A stretch of DNA of 64,000 nt from Tipula vernalis. Taxonomy: Eukaryota > Arthropoda > Insecta > Diptera > Tipulidae. Positions 52,560 through 63,927 of the stretch are shown here, piece by piece (position 1 is the stretch's first letter; every line of letters begins with the position of its first letter). A program made the translations under genes and the position numbers. Under the pieces are notes generated by a model that was given only the letters and a program-made list of their open reading frames with translations, had not been told where the DNA came from and searched no databases. The DNA is taken from contig OY282560.1 in assembly GCA_958295665.1 (NCBI GenBank), forward strand, positions 268,251,315 to 268,315,314, in the 5' to 3' direction.

Positions 52560-53156
52560 GCTGATTTTCCCAATATGAATAGCTTCGCTGGTTCAACAAT
52601 AAAATAAGTTGATGATTGAATCAGAAAATAATCAAAACTTTAATTAATTCAATGTTTAACAAAATTCTTATTTATTGTTACATTAACTTTTATAGTTTGG
52701 TTCTTTTATGCTGTTCACTCTATGACGCTTTGTAAAATTCTGTTGGTTTTTTGCGTTTGTTAATTTTGTCATAATTATAATTACAACAATCGATCAAAGA
52801 GACCTCTATATACTATAATTATTCTAACGTACATTTATCTACTGCCACCTACGAATAACTAGCCACACTAAAATACTGTGGAACATAATTGAACAATTTT
52901 ACAAATATGTACACTTAAAAATTACATTAACAATCAAAAATTATATGTACATTTATACCATTCTGATTTGACAATTAGATTTCAGAAATTGACTTATGTA
53001 ATAACAATTAATTACATTTGGTATATAAATTGATCTATACGGAATACTTTAATAATAATTCATAGTTGTTTTGGTTTTAATTTGTGACTTGAATGGTAGA
53101 ATATTTCAATGGAATAACAATTAAGATTAGTATTATACTGGTTATGCAAACACCAG

Positions 53157-54866
53157 TTACATGGTTTTATTCGCATCTTCTTTGATTTCAGCTATTCCAG
53201 CATTCATCGCCAAATATAGCGCCAGCCTTGAATCATTCGATTCAACAGGAAGAATACATATTTTGTTGATTGGTCGTTTCAATGATCCGGATTTGGTTTT
53301 CAACGACACAACCTTTTCTGGATGCAATGTCTCAATCTTTTCTAATTTCCAATGGGTTGACGATATATTATCTTCTTTGATAACAACGATATCTCCTACT
53401 TTGACATTAACCTTAGTTTGATGACATTTGGCTCGCTGCTGCAAAGACGTCTAGTATTCAAGGTGCCATCGTTTGTGAAATTGTTGTGTGATTCGTTCCA
53501 CAAGTTGCCATCTTTTGTTTAAGTTCAGCTGTGTCAGTGAAACATTGCCCTTTGGGATATTCGCATTTGAGTGGCCGATCAAGAAGTGTGATGGTGTTAG
53601 CACGTCTAAATCATCCGAAGATAACACGCACAATGGCCTTGAGTTAAGTATTGCTTCAACCTCCACTAGGAGCGTTGTCATCTCCTCCATGGTAAGTATA
53701 TTTTCTCCAATGGTTCTCCTAAGATGGAATTTCATTGATTGAATGGCACGTTCCCAAAGTCCGCCAAAGCGTGGGGCGCTTGGAGGATTAAAATGCCACG
53801 TAATATAGTTACATGAAAAGAAACGAGAACAGTTATTAGATTTAACTAATTTGGCAAAGTTTTCTGTGAGAAGTTTATCGGCACCCACAAAATTGGTTCC
53901 ATTGTCTGAAAAAATATCAGTACACAAGCCTCTTCTCGAAACAAATCGCTTTAAAGCAGCTAGAAATGATTCGCTACTCAGATCTCCAACCAACTCGATG
54001 TGGACCGCCTTAACGCTGAGACAAATGAATAGGCAAATATATGACTTGTAGGTTTTTTGTCCACGTCCTTTAGTTAAGTGAATTGATATTGGCCCTGCGA
54101 AGTCAACTCCAATCTTAAGGAAAGGCCTAATGAATTCAGCCCTCGCTGCTGGTAGATCTGCCATGATTTGAACTTCCGTTTTAGCTTTTATTTTGGTGCA
54201 TATGACACATTTAAAAATAATCTTGCGAATCATTCGTTTAACTCCCAGTATCCAAAATCTTTGCCTCAAATTGGCTAATAATAATGAAGCACCCGCATGT
54301 TTTTGCTCCCGATGCGCTTCTTCTACTATTCGTGACGATACGATGGATTCATACGGCAATATCACGGGATGTTTAACATCGTAAGTGGCTTTTGAATTGG
54401 ACAGTCTTCCTCCTAAACGCAAAACACCGTTTGTATCTAAAAATGAATTCAATGATTTTAGTTTGCTTTTTGTTGATAGATGAATGGACCTCGTCAACCG
54501 GTTTATCTCTTCACCAAAATATTTCTCTTGGATAGCCCTAACAACCACATTTCTTGCTTCCAAAGCTTCATCCCGACTGAACATATTTCCACATAACCTG
54601 GTTTGCTTTGGTGTACGGCAATTCTTGGCAAATCTTTGTACGTAGGCAATTATTCGTACTAATTTTTTATAAGATGAAACTCGTTCCGCTACTTCTTCAA
54701 TCAGATTTGGGTCTTCGGTTATATTCACGTGGAAAACTTGACGACGTAATTCTTCGGACGGTAAATCGATCTCGTACTTTAGCGATGGCCATTTATATTT
54801 ATCCAAACTCAACCAATTAGGTCCCTTCCACCATAGATCGAATTCCCTTAAAATTTTTGGACTCAA
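53157..54866 (-). pseudogene. BEL-3 integrase
   Basis: The frame 53451-54866 starts with the segment SPKILREFDLWWKGPNWLSL, the end of the RNase H/linker, and DTNGVLRLGGRLSNSKATYD. The zinc domain reads EEAHREQKHAGASLLLANLR ... CVICTKIK. The DDE core has D in IGVDFAGPISIHL, D in DIFSDNGTNFVGAD and E in FGGLWERAIQSMK, all present. The frame is interrupted at HKRWHLEY-stop (53451); the C-terminal KVGDIVVIKEDNISSTHWKL continues in another frame at 53444-53157. It would integrate the cDNA if intact. Confidence 0.9.
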
Positions 54867-56536
54867 ACCACGAGAAGCACAATCTGCCGGATTGTCGACG
54901 GAACGAACATGTCGCCATTTATTTCGAGTTATGGATTACATAATTTCAGACGTTCTATTGGCAACGAATGTTTTCCAGCGTATTGGAGGTGAGGAAAACC
55001 AATCCAGTACAATTTTAGAGTCGCCACATAATTCTAAACGAGGAACAGAAATCTGTTTTATTGGTGATGCCTTGGTCTTACTACTGATTAGATTTACAAT
55101 AAATTGTCCATTATGCAGCTTTATTCTGAAGTACACGACGGCAGCGTAGGCTCATTCACTAGCATCGCTAAAACCATGAAGTTCAATGCTATCAATGTTA
55201 GCACTTCCTATGAATCGAGGAACACTTAATTCCGAAACAGCAATTATATTCTGATAAAGTGTTCTCTATCGGGATAGTAGATCATCCGTTAAAAGTTCAT
55301 CCCAGTCTAATTTAGAAATCCAAAGGTGTTGAATGAATATTTTTACTTGGATAACAATAGGGCGAGCAGGCCCAAAGGATCAAATATTCTACTTGCATTA
55401 GATAGAACCTTCCTTTTCGTGATTTCTTTCGTATCTTCGATATTCACTTGAAAGCAAAACTTATCTTCTGATGGGCTCCAATTTAATCCAAATACTTTGG
55501 TCGTGTCTGTTTTGTCGGTGATTTCAACATCATGTAATTTTTCACTTACATCCGCCGAGTTGGATATCCACTTTCTCAGAATGAAACCCCTTTCCTTTAA
55601 GACAACATCAATTTCACGCCTTAACTTCATAGCAGCGTCAACAGTTTCAGAGCCAGACAACAATTCATCAACATAAAAGTCGTTAATTATCGCATTTGAA
55701 ACGTCTGGGTTTTTATTTAGGTTTTGCATTCCAACATCTCGGAGAGCTGTGGTCGCCAAAAATGGGGCTGACGATGTTCCATATGTTATCGTTAACAGCT
55801 TATAATGTCGAATTGGTCCCGAATGTTGATTTCGCCATACAATACGCTGGTAACTTGCGTCATCACTATTTAACCAGACCTGCCGGTACATCTTCTCCAC
55901 ATCAGCTGCAAATGCCACCGCATGTTCTCTAAAACGTAACAAAATTTGAGTTAGTGATGATTGTATCGTAGGACCAACCGCTAGGCAATCGTTTAACGAA
56001 ACTCTGCTTTCGGTTGCACCAATCCCTGTTTTTGAAGACTCGTCGAATACGACACGAATCTTTTTGGTGTTGCTGGATTGCTTCCACATTCCGTGATGTG
56101 GCAGGTACACTCCAAAGTCGTTTCTCTCAGGAACTTCTATTTGCTTCATGTGGCCTAGCTGCTCATATTACTTCATGAATGCCTTGTATTCCTCGGCGAG
56201 CCCAGCGTCCCTTTGGAATCTTCGTTCCATTGTATGCAACCGTCGAACTGCGGTTGATAATGACTCTCCTAGCTTGCTTTTGTTATCCTTGAAGGGCAAT
56301 CTCACTATATATTTGCCATCTTCCGCATAATTCGGATTTGCCTTGAAGTGATTCTCACAAAATTCCACTTCGTTTGATAAACCTTTATTCGACTCAACTT
56401 CCTTAACCTCCCAAAATCTTCTTAAAATTTTATCAATATTGTCTGGTGCGTCATCTGATATTCTGGACCAATAAGCTTGAACGTCAGCAATTTGGTTCTG
56501 TTTTGAAATTTGACGTACTACTACCCATCTGAACAC
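54867..56536 (-). pseudogene. BEL-3 reverse transcriptase and RNase H, broken
   Basis: 56536-56168 carries the segment before RT (EVKEVESNKGLSNEVEFCEN, KYIVRLPFKDNKSKLGES, RRLHTMERRFQRD). A stop at 56168 follows AFMK. 56149-55343 is RT proper: GMWKQSSNTKKIRVVFDESS, AFAADVEKMYRQVWLNSDDA (first catalytic Asp), ITYGTSSAPFLATTALRDVG and NDFYVDELLSGSETVDAAMK. The catalytic pair reads VDE, with the second Asp replaced by Glu. RNase H remains are at 55136-54936 (VPRLELCGDSKIVLDWFSS), where the region between the Glu and TDSK motifs is deleted. Several frame changes. Confidence 0.85.
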
Positions 56537-56869
56537 AGTCTTTTGTAGGACAATCTTGTTTGCCTGATTTTTTAATTGTTCATTTTGAAGAATTTGGAAA
56601 AAGTGTTCGACCCCAATTCCCTGTAAATTAAATTCATCGACCTCACTTCAATCTATGGTTGATGCCGGTAGATTTGCCGTTATCCTTGGCAGAACCAATG
56701 CCTCCAGATTAATATGCGGTTCAACACTATCCATGGTTTGAATATGGATATCCGCTACTCCCCTGGTAATTTCCGCTACCGCATTTCCTAATCCTGATAC
56801 AGAGATCCGTGGATTTCTTCGTTTTATGTTTAACATCTGTAAACACGATTCTGTAATAAAAGAAGCCTG
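56537..56869 (-). pseudogene. BEL-3 protease end
   Basis: The minus strand reads QASFITESCLQMLNIKRRNP then RISVSGLGNAVAEITRGVAD and EALVLPRITANLPASTID, the part of the BEL/Pao protease region after the active-site DSGS. The active site itself would lie just beyond 56869 and is separated by the gypsy insertion. A stop at 56648 interrupts the passage to the RT part. Confidence 0.8.
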
Positions 56870-57267
56870 TGTTGTATAACCCTGCTTAATTCACAATTGT
56901 GTTGTATATAATGTAATTATTGGTTTATATAATTTAATGTATTGTTTGATAATATTCATAAATATTTGATGGATTGTACCTTTTACATAAGATCAAGATG
57001 AACTAATACATATAAATACGGAATCTATATAATTGTAATCAAACATGTTGAAAAGTCAGTTCGGTTCCGTATTTTAACAAAAATGTTGTAAAATAATAAA
57101 GAAATAAAAATGTTAAATAAAAATTACATAAAATAAATTAAAATATTAAATAATGTGAATTACAAATAAATAATAAAAAATAAGTTTGATATTTCGTGAA
57201 ATAAATTAAAATTATAGTGTTTCATTTTATAAACAATTATAACCACCTTTAAGATTTGCCTATAACA
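56868..57267 (+). repeat. Probable gypsy 5' LTR
   Basis: Begins TGTGTTGTATAACCC exactly where the BEL-3 frame stops and ends CTATAACA before the TGGTGGCAGCGG. Inside are a TATA-like CATATAAATA at 57008, a TCAGTTCGG initiator-like motif at 57055 and AATAAAGAAATAAA at 57096. No second copy confirms the borders. Confidence 0.6.
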
Positions 57268-57287
57268 AATTTGGTGGCAGCGGAGGA

Positions 57288-57683
57288 ATGAGTATCAATT
57301 TTTTTGCATCACATCCCAATCAAAATACTAGTTCTGACATTAAAGTTTCTAACTCGTTACATAAAGTCGAACCAAACGATTCATGTCCATCTTACTCTTC
57401 AAGTTTAAATTTAGATACAAAAAACATATTTTCTTTTTCAATCAACTTTCATAATGATGACATGAAATTCGTTAGTCTTTCTTTAGATATTTTAACAGAA
57501 CCTCAATTTTTCTTAGTCGATACCGGTGCAGACAAAAGCATCATAAAAAGAGAATTTGTAAAACCTGATGTATTTTGTTACCCAAACTTAAAAGTTTTTA
57601 TAAAGGGGATAAACCCAGAGTCATTAGAAACCATAGCATTGTGTCCATCAAAAATATACCAACAATATTTCACTACCGCATAA
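57288..57683 (+). pseudogene. Gypsy aspartic protease region
   Basis: A frame of 131 residues from MSINFFASHPNQNTSSD. The active-site motif is FFLVDTGADKSIIK near residue 80, followed by VFIKGINPESLETIA, as in gypsy proteases. The first 60 residues are Ser/Asn-rich and do not show gag domains or zinc knuckles. The frame ends at 57681; the normal continuation NNISLPHKFHIVQSNFPIN is in the next frame, so a one-base shift lies near 57655. Confidence 0.8.
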
Positions 57684-57693
57684 ATTCCACATT

Positions 57694-59106
57694 GTGCAAT
57701 CAAACTTTCCAATAAATTATGCAGGAATTATTGGTAACGATTTTCTTCGATCAAATCAATGTAGCATTGACTACTCGCGTAACATGATAACGATAAATCC
57801 AACAACGGAAAAAAATCAAACCTTGTCACTAACTCTTTCATCGAATAATCCACCAATAATTATACCTGGCAGATCAGAAAAAAACGTAAAAATGCGATTT
57901 AAAACAAACCATAACAATGAGTATCTTTGCCCATCACAATTAGTTAAGCCTGGTGTATATATTGCCAATTCAATTATTCAAGTTAAGAATTCATTCGCAA
58001 CTGTAAGCATAATAAATACAAATGATTTTCCAGTTGAATTAAAAGATATATATGTGGAACCAGAATCATTAAATGATTATCATCTTCTTCGATTAGAAAA
58101 TTGGACAGATAAATTGGAAAATCGTTTAACCATTTTACAAGATGAAATACTGGTAGCTCATATGAATACCGAAGAAAAATCATCGATAATCAAAATTTGC
58201 CGTGAATATAATGACATCTTTCATCTACCTGATGATCAACTAACCACTACAAATGCTGGATGTCACCATATTCCTCTTAAACCGGAATCGCAACCCGTGA
58301 ACGTAAAGCCATATAGACTTCCACAGTCAATTAAAGCCGAAATCAATGCTCAAGTGAATGAAATGCTTGAACAGGGTATAGTAGAAAATAGCAATAGTTG
58401 TTTTAATTCTCCTTTACTTGTGGTCCCGAAAAAATCCAACAATGGCAATAAACGATGGCGTGTGGTTGTGGACTTCCGTCGTCTAAATGAACTAACCGTG
58501 GATGATATTTTCCCTCTTCCAAATATTGTCGATATATTAGACCAACTGGGTGACGCAGTATACTTCACTACCTTAGACCTGGCAGATGGTTACCATCAGA
58601 TTGACCTCAGCGAAGATGACAGATCAAAAACAGCGTTTAGTACTCAAATGGGACATTACCACTTTACGAGAATGCCCTTTGGATTGAAAGGAGCACCCGC
58701 AACATTTCAAAGAATTATGAACACAGTATTATCAGGACTGCATGGCTTAAAGTGTTTCGTGTACCTGAATGATGTGGTCGTCTACGGATACAACCTTGCC
58801 GATCACCATAGAAAACTTACTGATGTGTTTCAATGTTTACGGAAATATAATTTAAAGCTTCAACCGACGAAATGCCATTTTTTACGAAAGGAAATTTGCT
58901 ACTTGGGACACATAATAACAAATTATGGAATTAAACCAGATCCTTCAAAAATAAATGCAATTCAAGATTTTCCTGTTCCAAAAACACCAAAACAAGTGAA
59001 ATCCTTTATTGGCCTTATTGGTTATTATCGTCGATTTATAGACAAATTTGCCGAACTAGCTCAACCACTTAATTCACTCTTGAAGAAGTATACACCTTTT
59101 ATTTAG
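57694..59106 (+). pseudogene. Gypsy reverse transcriptase with altered active site
   Basis: The frame starts in the protease tail (YAGIIGNDFLRSNQC). Reverse transcriptase follows: PYRLPQSIKAEINAQVNEML, RWRVVVDFRRLNELTVDD, FTTLDLADGYHQIDLSEDDR (first catalytic Asp kept) and RMPFGLKGAPATFQRIMN. The catalytic box is FVYLNDVVVY where FVYLDDVVVY is normal: the first Asp of the pair is Asn through one base (AAT at about 58768). FIGLIGYYRRFIDKFAELAQ then leads to TPFI-stop; the TAG at 59104 replaces the Trp codon usual there, and the same frame continues beyond. In the family RT copies element RNA to cDNA. Confidence 0.88.
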
Positions 59107-60792
59107 AACGCCTTTTGCCAAAATAGTTTCGACATTTTGAAACAAAAAATTATAACTCCTCCAATTTTGCAGTACCCAAATTTTACTAAACGGTTTTACG
59201 TGACGACCGATGCAAGTAACTTTGCTCTAGGAGCTGTTCTTTCACAGAAGATAGGCGATGATGACCTGCCCGTAGCTTATGCAAGCCGGGTCTTGAATAA
59301 GTCTGAGCGTAATTATTCAACTGTGGAAAAAGAACTACTGGCAATTGTTTTTGCGGTCAACCGTTTCCGACCATACCTTTACGGAGTAAAATTTAGTATA
59401 ATCACCGAACATAAACCATTACTGTGGTTAAACAAATCAAAAAACCTGTCATCTCGTCTTATGCGTTGGAGAATAGAGTTGGACGAATTTGATTATGACG
59501 TAACATATAAAGCTGGAAAGTACAATGTAAACGCGGATGCTTTGAGCAGGATTTCGTTAGATTCTGTCGGTCAAAGTAACGTCAACGTCATTACACGATC
59601 CAAGTCCAAAGTAGAAATTGAACAAACAAAATTGAATCAGCCAACTGAAAACGTAATAACCTCTATACACGAATCATCTAGTCTCTTAACATCATCAAGT
59701 GAATCAACTCAACAAAATCATAATATTGAAAATCCAATCATAAAACTTCAAAATGACTTGGATATCGAAAAAGTTATTACAGACTTTCATGTCTCGTCTT
59801 TAGGTGGCCATCAAGGAATTGAAAGAACATATAAAAGAATAAAATCGTACTATAATTTTCCAAAAATGTTTAGCACAATTCGAAAATTTATATCCAAATG
59901 CGAATCATGCCAGAAAAATAAAGTTTCAAAAATAAACAAATGTCCTATGGTGATAACAACCACGTCAAAGCGACCATTTGACAAAATATTTTTAGATATC
60001 GTTGGACCTTTAAATCCTTCTTATAATAAGAATCGATTCATTTTAACAATTCAGGATGATTTATCGAAGTATTCCTTAGCTGTTCCAATAGAAAACCAGG
60101 TATCTGAAACCATCGCTGAAGTATTTGTAGAGAACTTTGTATGTCGATTTGGCGTTCCGCTTTTTATATTAACTGAGCAAGGGACAAATTTTTTAAGTAT
60201 TTTATTTAAAAATCTTTGCAAAATACTAAAAATAAAGAAAATTCAAACTACTGCTTACCATCCGCAGTCTAATGGGGCGTTAGAAGGGTCGCACCGAACA
60301 TTAGTAGAATACCTTCGTAATTACACAGACAAAAATTCAAACGAATGGGACAAATGGTTACCCTTCGCTATGTTCACGTACAACTCTACTCCTCATTCGT
60401 CTACAAATATTATGCCTTTCGAAATTATACATGGTTTCAAACCAAACATACCGACTAGTTTAAAGCACAATACCAGAATTGATTACAATCAAGAAGATTA
60501 CATTCAAAATTTACGAACCAAACTTGCAAATTCCTATGAGATAGCTCGCAATAATTTAATAAAACAAAAGGAAAGGTCAAAGTTGTATTACGATCGAAGT
60601 GCCAATAATGTTCAATACCAAATAGGAGATAAGGTATTGTTGAGAAATGAACAAACTAAGGGAAAATTCGATCCTATATGGAATGGACCTTTCGAAGTGT
60701 TAAAAACTAATTCGAATGAAAATACTACTATACGGATTGGTAGAGGCAGCCGATTAGTGCATAACAATCGTCTAAAATTATTTGTACAATAA
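59107..60792 (+). pseudogene. Gypsy RNase H and integrase
   Basis: In the same frame as the RT but after the TAG at 59104. RNase H: FYVTTDASNFALGAVLSQKI, EKELLAIVFAVNRFRPYLYG (Asp and Glu motifs) and NVNADALSR. Integrase: a zinc domain HVSSLGGHQG ... CESCQKN, then FLDIVGPLNPSYN (first Asp), ILTEQGTNFLSIL and HPQSNGALEGSHRTLVEYL (Glu). The second catalytic motif normally reads TDQGTNF; here Asp is replaced by Glu. A C-terminal GDKVLLRNEQTKGKFDPIWN follows, with a stop at 60790. From 59137 the frame is otherwise open. Confidence 0.88.
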
Positions 60793-60857
60793 ATAAATAA
60801 AAGAAAAATGAAATTATTAAAAATGAAGTCTTTAAGAATAAATAAACATACAGATTT
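60793..60857. other. Gypsy 3' flank before LINE-H tail
   Basis: A-rich sequence with AATAAATAAA and AATAAATAAAC motifs. It may be the start of the gypsy 3' untranslated region cut by LINE-H. Confidence 0.4.
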
Positions 60858-61080
60858 ATTTTATTTATTATTATTTTATTTATTTATTTATCAATTAGCC
60901 AATGCTGTTTAAACCTAATGTTTTTGTACAACATGAATATATACAATAATTAAAGTAGAGAATAACAGACAAAATTTAAAATTAACACAAAGAATAAAAC
61001 AAAATATACAAAGATAATATATATACAAAATATATACATAAACATATATACATTATATACATACTATTTACACCAATCAA

Positions 61081-63927
61081 TCAAAAATTTAGATTACCTT
61101 GTACCAATTTTAACATTAATCCTTTAAAAATATTCAAAGAACCAATATTCTTTAGTTCCAGTGGTAGGCTGTTCCAAATGACAATCATGTTCACCAAACA
61201 GGAGTTATTGTAAACCCTTGTCCTATTGATAGGCAAGTTGACATTTCTTGTTCGCAACGATGTAGAAAAATCTAACTTCTCATGTAAATACAATGGTTTA
61301 CCCGTTTTAATAATACGGAAAATAAAAGCCGCAGCTCTATAACGATAAAATTCAAACAAGTCACATCCAATAATAGAAACCCTAAATTCAGAGACATGGT
61401 CAAACTTCCTAAGGTCATAAACATATCGAATGCAGTTATTAAACGTAACCTCAAGTAAACGCCTAGAAGTACTATCACAGTTATTAAATATTACATCACA
61501 ATATGTGAAAATTGGTATAATCAGACTTTTAACAAGATATATGCGTAAATTCACTGGACAAAACTTTTTTATTAACCTAAGCGAGTATAGACAATAATTA
61601 ACACGCTGGCATAGGGATTTTATATGATCAATCCAAGTGAGTTTAGGGTTCAATATTAGTCCCAAGTTATTAACTGTAAGCACAAATGAGATAATATCAT
61701 TGTCTAAATAAATCAGAGGTGCTATATTATGAGAATTATTTGTAGAAAGCAATAATGCTTTACTTTTAGTGGGATTAATAGCAAGTGAATTATTCTTGGC
61801 CCATAAGGAAACATTTTTAAGATCTGCATTAAGTCGCATGACAATCTCATCCAACTCTGAAAAATCGCCACCAATATACAATTGCAAATCATCAGCATAA
61901 AGATGAAATCGACAATTCCGAATATGCCCAAGCAGATCATTAATATAAATGGAGAAAAGCAAAGGCCCCAAAATAGAACCCTGAGGCACCCCGGCAAATA
62001 CTCCTCGAATACTCGATTGAGCTTCTCCATGCTTTACGAAATGTTTGCGGTCGCTCAAATAAGAATGAAGCAACATAATAGCAGAATTCGAAAATGTATA
62101 ATACAAATGTAACTTCTGAAGCAAGTGGATATGGTTAACACAATCAAAAGCTTTAGAAAAGTCTAAAAGGACTAAAATACCAAATGAATGGCCCTTGTCC
62201 AGAATAGTTGATAGATCATCAACTATATGCACCAGTGCAGTGGTAGTGCTATGACCAGGTTTGTATCCTGACTGAAATTTGCTTAGAAAATCAAACCGGA
62301 TAAGGTGTTCGGTAATTTGGAGTTGAATAATTTTCTCTAGTACCTTTGATAACGCCGGTAAAATACTTATCGGACGAATATCACCAATACCAGAAACCAC
62401 ATCCTTTTTAGGCAGGGGAATGATAGAAGCAACCTTCCACAAATCAGGAAACACCGATTTCGTTAAACATTGGTTAATAATAAATGTGATATGAGGCAGA
62501 AATAATTCAATAAACAATTTAAGTACTTTAAAGTTTATATTATCATATGCCATTAGATCCGATTTAACAGCACGAATCGCATTCAGCACCATAAGCTCAT
62601 CGACACAATCAAATACAAACGGGTAGCTTACCGAACTAATAAAATTAGAATTAGGTAAAGGTAAAACACCAACAGAATCACTAAACTTACAAATTCCATT
62701 CAAAATTTCTTCGGCAGAAAACATAATGACTGCCTCATTTGATGTACCTAAAACTCCAAGCTTTTTTAAATTGACCCACGTTCTTTTAGAATTGTATACA
62801 TTCCCAAAATAGAATGAATGCTTAGCGTCATTAATGCATTTGTTGGTTTTATTTCTATAGTACTTAAAGGAAGCCAAATCATGCTCCAATCCATATTTTT
62901 TATATTTTTTATAAACCAAATCTCTACGCTCCATTAAATCCAAAATATAAGCATTTAACCACGGAGCAGTAGGACACCTATTTAAAACTCTCTTACGAGG
63001 CACACAGATATTATCCAACTGTAAAAGGTTTAAGTTGAATTCCTCAACCATATCATTCACATCCGAATGAAAACGAAAATTCAACCAATCCAACGAAAAG
63101 AAACAACTTACAAAACTCTCACGTTCAATCGCTTTAACATCAGCAACTACGGTATAGGAAATTTTATCCCTGACTCGACAGAATTTATAGCATGCAAAAA
63201 CCAAGTCGTGATCAGAAATAGCAGGAACAGCATGTTGCCCAAAAGAAACAATATTATGCCTATCAGGCACATACAAAATGATCAAATCCAATAAGCTGTT
63301 ATCTAATCTAGTCGGTTTAAAAGGTAAATAATATAAATTGTACAAACTCAACCAATCACTAAGTTTATTGTTAGTCAACATGTTAAAATTAAAATCACCG
63401 CAGCAAATAACTTTCACATACTGAAACACATATTGAGAAAAAATTATTTGTAAATTATTAATATCCTCCGTACAAGCCGGAGGCGGGTTATAAACAATCA
63501 AAATAAGAATTTTTCCAAACCGTCCAATAAGTTCAGATGCCAAAATTTCAACTTTTCCAAATGTGCCAGAAAATAATTTACAGACTTTTAAAGTATCCCT
63601 GAAATAAATACCTACCCCACCCCATCGTGTATTATTTATACGATCGAAACGTATTAATTTATAATTATTAATATGGAGTGACTTGTCTGAAATTTTACCG
63701 TTAAGTAGAGTTTCCGTTAACGCAAGAAAATCAAATTTGTAAACATCCAACAGTATAGTAATGTCATTAAAATGTTTAACTAAACTACGAACATTTAGAT
63801 GACCAAACCATAAACAAGAACTGGCACTAACCTGCAGACTATCACCTGGAACAGCCTTACCACCGTTTGAAGTACAATCTAAAAACCTTGTGGATTGGGT
63901 TGGCGTAGCCCTAAAAAAGGATGACTC
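61081..63927 (-). CDS. LINE-H ORF2: endonuclease and reverse transcriptase, intact
   Basis: The frame is open from 63927 (after a TAA at 63928-63930) to the stop at 61081, about 948 codons. The endonuclease begins HLNVRSLVKHFND (about 63770), then LALTETLLNGKI with the catalytic Glu, VICCGDFNFNML and AISDHDLVFACYK. A basic linker leads to reverse transcriptase: WKVASIIPLPKKDVVSGI, RPISILPALSKVLEKIIQLQ, LVLLDFSKAFDCVNH (first Asp), GVPQGSILGPLLFSIYINDL and FHLYADDLQLYIGG (YADD). The C-terminus reads VWNSLPLELKNIGSLNIF, usual for CR1/Jockey-type proteins. No ATG occurs before the endonuclease start, so initiation may depend on ORF1. Potentially functional. Confidence 0.92.
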   Translation of the reverse strand, partial: ESSFFRATPTQSTRFLDCTSNGGKAVPGDSLQVSASSCLWFGHLNVRSLVKHFNDITILLDVYKFDFLALTETLLNGKISDKSLHINNYKLIRFDRINNTRWGGVGIYFRDTLKVCKLFSGTFGKVEILASELIGRFGKILILIVYNPPPACTEDINNLQIIFSQYVFQYVKVICCGDFNFNMLTNNKLSDWLSLYNLYYLPFKPTRLDNSLLDLIILYVPDRHNIVSFGQHAVPAISDHDLVFACYKFCRVRDKISYTVVADVKAIERESFVSCFFSLDWLNFRFHSDVNDMVEEFNLNLLQLDNICVPRKRVLNRCPTAPWLNAYILDLMERRDLVYKKYKKYGLEHDLASFKYYRNKTNKCINDAKHSFYFGNVYNSKRTWVNLKKLGVLGTSNEAVIMFSAEEILNGICKFSDSVGVLPLPNSNFISSVSYPFVFDCVDELMVLNAIRAVKSDLMAYDNINFKVLKLFIELFLPHITFIINQCLTKSVFPDLWKVASIIPLPKKDVVSGIGDIRPISILPALSKVLEKIIQLQITEHLIRFDFLSKFQSGYKPGHSTTTALVHIVDDLSTILDKGHSFGILVLLDFSKAFDCVNHIHLLQKLHLYYTFSNSAIMLLHSYLSDRKHFVKHGEAQSSIRGVFAGVPQGSILGPLLFSIYINDLLGHIRNCRFHLYADDLQLYIGGDFSELDEIVMRLNADLKNVSLWAKNNSLAINPTKSKALLLSTNNSHNIAPLIYLDNDIISFVLTVNNLGLILNPKLTWIDHIKSLCQRVNYCLYSLRLIKKFCPVNLRIYLVKSLIIPIFTYCDVIFNNCDSTSRRLLEVTFNNCIRYVYDLRKFDHVSEFRVSIIGCDLFEFYRYRAAAFIFRIIKTGKPLYLHEKLDFSTSLRTRNVNLPINRTRVYNNSCLVNMIVIWNSLPLELKNIGSLNIFKGLMLKLVQGNLNF

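Larger units (their letters stand above)
52560..56869 (-). mobile_element. BEL-3: BEL/Pao element, 5' part cut off by a gypsy insertion
   Basis: Minus-strand integrase (53157-54866), RNase H/RT (54890-56536) and protease end (to 56869) in BEL/Pao order. On the left about 600 bp of non-coding, AT-rich sequence should contain the 3' LTR, but no second copy is in the window to define it. On the right the protease frame (QASFITESCLQMLNIKRRN) breaks at 56869, exactly where the gypsy LTR begins, so gag and the 5' LTR should lie beyond the inserted gypsy, outside this window. A few stops and frameshifts are present. Confidence 0.85.
56868..60792 (+). mobile_element. Gag-less Ty3/gypsy element inserted in BEL-3
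   Basis: A probable 5' LTR (56868-57267), a primer-binding-like TGGTGGCAGCGG at 57272, then protease, reverse transcriptase, RNase H and integrase frames to 60792. No gag is present: the protease frame starts about 20 bp after the LTR. No env frame is seen. The 3' LTR is not in the window; the 3' side runs into LINE-H at about 60858. Catalytic substitutions in RT and integrase, a frameshift and a nonsense codon show it is inactive. Confidence 0.85.
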
